Shown here: positions 6,100 through 8,295 of the stretch, piece by piece
How positions within the stretch are numbered: the stretch's first letter is position 1
Layout: each line of letters begins with the position of its first letter
From: Gammaproteobacteria bacterium
Lineage (GTDB): Bacteria > Pseudomonadota > Gammaproteobacteria > S012-40
NCBI GenBank assembly: GCA_029879945.1
Contig: JAOUPJ010000162.1
Coordinates: 1-8,295 of the forward strand
Direction: 5' to 3'
DNA: 8,295 nucleotides
Position numbers and translations under genes: made by a program
Notes under the pieces: generated by a model
Seen by the model: the letters and a program-made list of their open reading frames with translations, nothing else
Database searches by the model: none
What the model was told of the DNA's origin: nothing

Positions 6100-6123
6100 A
6101 GACCCTATTCTAGGTGTGGGTCT
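6100..6123 (-). terminator. Weak terminator-like hairpin at the end of asnB
   Basis: AGACCC (6100-6105) and GGGTCT (6118-6123) can pair around a 12-nt loop, with CCTA-TTC-TAGG as an alternative inner pairing. On the minus strand it begins inside the asnB stop codon and is followed by TTTCAG, a poor T tract. It may be a weak terminator or an mRNA 3'-end structure. Confidence 0.3.
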
Positions 6124-7981
6124 AAAGGGATTTCCGCCAATTTAGATACATCAACATGCTCCAAACCAGAAGAGGGTGTTTTCCTGCGTGCAGGCACTCG
6201 TCTCGCAGGTAACGCAGGGCCTGTGGGTTGAGCATCGGATCTTGGTCCCGCTGGGCCTCACTGAGTAGGTCGCTGGCCCAGTCTTTCAATGGCCCTTTTA
6301 ACCAACTGGTAATGGGGATGTCGAAACCTTTTTTGATTCTGTCGATGAGATGCCGGGGTAGTTTTTTGTAGAGCAACTCACGCAGAATCAGCTTTCCCTT
6401 GTCTTCGTTTGCGGAAATTTTGTAGTTCAGGGGAAGTCGCCAGGCGAATTCAATAAGGCGGTGGTCGAGTAAGGGGGAACGCAGTTCCAGTGAATGGGCC
6501 ATGGTAGCGCGGTCCATTTTAACCAGTAGGTCATCAGGTAGATAGCCGAGCTGGTCTTGCCCCATGAATTGGGAAGCCATGGGATAGCCGCGAAATATTT
6601 CGGGCCTCACATGAGTGCTAGACGGGATCACGTTCGAATTATTGAGTGGGGAGATCGCCCACTGGCAAAATACGGAAGAATAGAGTTCGCCGGCAGAACC
6701 GGATAACAGTGTGCCCCAGGTGCGGGCTCGTTTTAAAGTTTTATTGTTGGGACTTGTTTTGGAAATTGTGGAAAGCGTTTTGCCAAATATTTTGGCAAGC
6801 GGAAAATTTCTACGATTCTCAATATTCTCCGCCCAACAGTATCGTGGATAGCCACCGAAGGACTCGTCTCCTCCATCACCCGATAGTGCAACCGTAACGT
6901 GTTTTCGAGTTTCAAGGGAGACTAAGTAACTGGATACGCTGCTGCTATCAGCGAAGGGTTCATCAAAGGATTCAATCACTTTCGGCAAAAGGTCTAGAGT
7001 GTGTTGGGCGCTAAGATTGAATTGCCTGTGTTCGGTACTCAGCAGTTGCGAAACCTCTTTAGCGTACTCGGATTCATCCATTGTTGGTTCATCTTCGTAG
7101 CGTATGGTAAAGGTCTTTATGGATTGGGAGGACTGCTCCTGCATCGAACTGGCGACGATGGAGCTATCCATTCCACCAGAAAGCAGCATTCCCACCGGCA
7201 CGTCGGCAACCATTCGTAGTGCCACGGCATCGTCTATCAAGGATTGCGTTTCTTCACAAGCCTCTTGCAAGCTTCCGAGAAAGGGATTTGCGCGTGCCTG
7301 CTCCGCTACGTTCACAAGATTCCAGTAAGTGGAAATTTCGCACTGACTGTTTTTGAATGTGAGTATCTTTCCCGCTTCCAGTTTCTGAATTCCTTTCACA
7401 ATGGACATGGGGGCGGGCACGTATAAGAATTTAAAAAAGTCAGCCAGTGCATTTGGGTTAAATTCTTTGTCTACCCAGGAAAGTTTTGTGAGTGGTTTCA
7501 GTTCGGACGAAAAAGCGAAGTTGTCACCCTTGTGTGCCCAATAAAGTGGTTTGACGCCAATCCGATCGCGTACGAGCTTTAGTGTCTTTTCTTGTCGATC
7601 CCAGAGTGCGAAGGCGAACATGCCGATGAATCGTTCCAGCGCGGTTTCCAGTCCCCATGTTTCAATGGCTGCCAGCATTACCTCGGTATCTGAGTGACCT
7701 CGAAATACGATGCCTCTGGCCTCAAGATCAGGACGGATTCGACTGTGGTTGTACACTTCGCCGTTAAACACGATGACAAAGCGCCCGGACAGGGAAATCA
7801 TGGGTTGGGCACCGGCTTGGGAAAGGTCGACAACGGAAAGTCTACGATGACCCAGCCATACGCCGCGTTCAGGATCGAACCACTCACCATCGGCATCGGG
7901 CCCACGGTGTCGCAGCTGATCTCTTAGAGACTTGGCCAGTGTGGGCTCGGGGCTTCCGAGCCACCCAAATATTCCGCACAT
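6122..7981 (-). CDS. asnB: Asparagine synthetase (glutamine-hydrolysing), AsnB-type class II amidotransferase
   Basis: 619-residue two-domain enzyme making asparagine from aspartate, ATP and glutamine; relatives in polysaccharide clusters amidate sugar or other carboxylates. The N-terminal Ntn glutaminase starts MCGIFGW, with nucleophile Cys2 exposed once Met1 is removed, and shows LRHRGPD (23-29), LGHRRLSVVD (43-52), FNGEVYNH (72-79) and GHSDTEVML (95-103). RDRIGVKPLYW (138-148) leads to the synthetase domain, with the PP-loop SGGMDSS (268-274), EPFADSSS (341-348), SGDGGDESFGGY (367-378), and DRATMAHSLELRSPLLDH toward the C-terminus. All key residues are present and the length suits the bacterial AsnB family (E. 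coli 554; polysaccharide-type about 600-650). The start is fixed by Cys2, yet no Shine-Dalgarno sequence is seen before ATG 7981 (the upstream stretch is A/T-rich). Whether it makes free asparagine or modifies a surface polymer cannot be told from sequence; the wecA-like, vanZ-like and galU neighbours leave the latter open. Confidence 0.93.
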   Translation of the reverse strand: MCGIFGWLGSPEPTLAKSLRDQLRHRGPDADGEWFDPERGVWLGHRRLSVVDLSQAGAQPMISLSGRFVIVFNGEVYNHSRIRPDLEARGIVFRGHSDTEVMLAAIETWGLETALERFIGMFAFALWDRQEKTLKLVRDRIGVKPLYWAHKGDNFAFSSELKPLTKLSWVDKEFNPNALADFFKFLYVPAPMSIVKGIQKLEAGKILTFKNSQCEISTYWNLVNVAEQARANPFLGSLQEACEETQSLIDDAVALRMVADVPVGMLLSGGMDSSIVASSMQEQSSQSIKTFTIRYEDEPTMDESEYAKEVSQLLSTEHRQFNLSAQHTLDLLPKVIESFDEPFADSSSVSSYLVSLETRKHVTVALSGDGGDESFGGYPRYCWAENIENRRNFPLAKIFGKTLSTISKTSPNNKTLKRARTWGTLLSGSAGELYSSVFCQWAISPLNNSNVIPSSTHVRPEIFRGYPMASQFMGQDQLGYLPDDLLVKMDRATMAHSLELRSPLLDHRLIEFAWRLPLNYKISANEDKGKLILRELLYKKLPRHLIDRIKKGFDIPITSWLKGPLKDWASDLLSEAQRDQDPMLNPQALRYLRDECLHAGKHPLLVWSMLMYLNWRKSL

Positions 7982-8295
7982 AAGATTATGAAATTGTTGA
8001 TGGTTTTGATTTTACGCCGATTTTTACTGCTGCACGAAATGAACCGTGTTTGTGCTGGCCGGGCAATTTGAAGGGCTCTGCTCGTGCTTTGATCACTAAC
8101 TAATCGGCTGGGCAAGAAATCTCAAATTCAGAACTGGTAATTTGCCGGGGATTTCGCTATCTTATGCGGCCTTCGGGGTGAAATCCACCCAGTTGACTGA
8201 CCGAGCGTCAGCAGCGCAAAGGCGAGGCCGTTAGGCCGAGTAAAGCGGCGAAAAGACCGCCGCGAACACGAAACGAGAATGTTTCGCGACAAATT
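7982..8295. other. Non-coding region upstream of asnB with a structured right half
   Basis: This 314-bp stretch has no convincing gene. The left part (7982-8160) is AT-rich and should contain the asnB promoter; a minus-strand TAAAAT about 30 bp upstream of the start resembles a -10, but no good -35 accompanies it. The right part (about 8164-8295) is markedly more GC-rich and folds into consecutive short stem-loops. Some frames in the right part are open simply because of composition; none has a start with a ribosome site. A short plus-strand frame from ATG 8279 runs off the edge and cannot be judged. Confidence 0.6.
8176..8288. repeat. Array of consecutive stem-loops, possible structured RNA leader or REP-like element
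   Basis: Five stem-loops occur in 113 bp. GGGTG 8176-8180 pairs with CACCC 8186-8190. CTGAC 8197-8201 pairs with GTCAG 8207-8211. GGCC 8226-8229 pairs with GGCC 8234-8237 around GTTA. GCGGCG 8245-8250 pairs with CGCCGC 8258-8263. CGAAAC 8269-8274 pairs with GTTTCG 8281-8286. In addition CGCGAA 8261-8266 can pair with TTCGCG 8283-8288, which would break the last two stems. The array does not match a riboswitch or RNA family I know. It could be the leader of a plus-strand gene beyond the window, a repetitive extragenic element, or the 3' structure of a minus-strand transcript. Confidence 0.45.

Noticed and set aside
5701..6231. 176-codon plus-strand open frame across the yccA/asnB gap
   Set aside because: It is antisense to the yccA 5' half and the asnB 3' end, has no family resemblance and no ribosome site.
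7924..8115. 63-codon minus-strand open frame overlapping the asnB start
   Set aside because: It overlaps the conserved asnB N-terminus in another frame, is low in recognisable features and has no ribosome site.
8171..8215. Partial resemblance of CGGGGTGAAATCCACCC to the start of an FMN (RFN) riboswitch
   Set aside because: Only the GGGTGAAAT block is similar. The ACCGGCGGT block and the later conserved RFN segments are absent in the following 100 bp.
8230..8236. GTTAGGC, matching the integron attC core GTTRRRY
   Set aside because: No partner RYYYAAC at proper distance with an imperfect inverted repeat between, no integrase, and a 7-mer of this degeneracy is common.
8279..8295. Possible gene start ATG at 8279 (plus) running off the window
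   Set aside because: No Shine-Dalgarno at proper spacing, the ATG lies in a hairpin loop, and only five codons are visible.

Overview
The window looks like a chromosomal segment of a gammaproteobacterium of moderate GC content. CysM, RlmD, YccA and GalU all match the Escherichia/Pseudomonas versions of these families closely (judged from memory of those families; no search was run). No phage, transposase, CRISPR array, rRNA or tRNA was seen.

Layout. Positions 1-295 (minus) hold the N-terminal third or so of a WecA/MraY-type undecaprenyl-phosphate sugar-1-phosphate transferase, cut by the window edge. A 279-bp divergent intergenic region with short dyads and a plausible promoter separates it from a VanZ-like membrane protein (575-994, plus). 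After 83 bp comes a tight plus-strand run with gaps of 8, 8 and 13 bp: galU (UDP-glucose synthesis), cysM (cysteine synthase B), a DEDDy 3'-5' exonuclease of the PolB-exo2 type, and rlmD (23S rRNA m5U methyltransferase). This run meets a minus-strand block head-on. rlmD and a 60-residue two-helix membrane protein (4979-5161, GTG start) share the palindrome CTAG, which supplies the TAG stop of both. Upstream of the small gene is a strong, probably bidirectional terminator, then yccA (Bax inhibitor-1 family, 5283-5948, minus), then a glutamine-dependent asparagine synthetase (6122-7981, minus). The last 314 bp contain no convincing gene. Their final ~115 bp are a run of consecutive short stem-loops, including two mutually exclusive pairings.

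How the genes fit together. wecA-like, vanZ-like, galU and the asnB-type amidotransferase are the kinds of genes found around surface-polysaccharide loci: a lipid-linked initiating transferase, a nucleotide-sugar supplier and an amidotransferase. The cysM-exonuclease-rlmD part is housekeeping: cysteine synthesis, nucleic acid processing and rRNA modification. In Pseudomonas cysM and rlmD are adjacent and followed by relA-mazG. Here an exonuclease sits between them and relA does not follow, so the neighbourhood is rearranged. I see no clearly new multi-gene system. The items most worth a second look are the stem-loop array at the right edge, the uncharacterised 60-aa membrane protein with its overlapping convergent neighbour, and the exonuclease inserted between cysM and rlmD.
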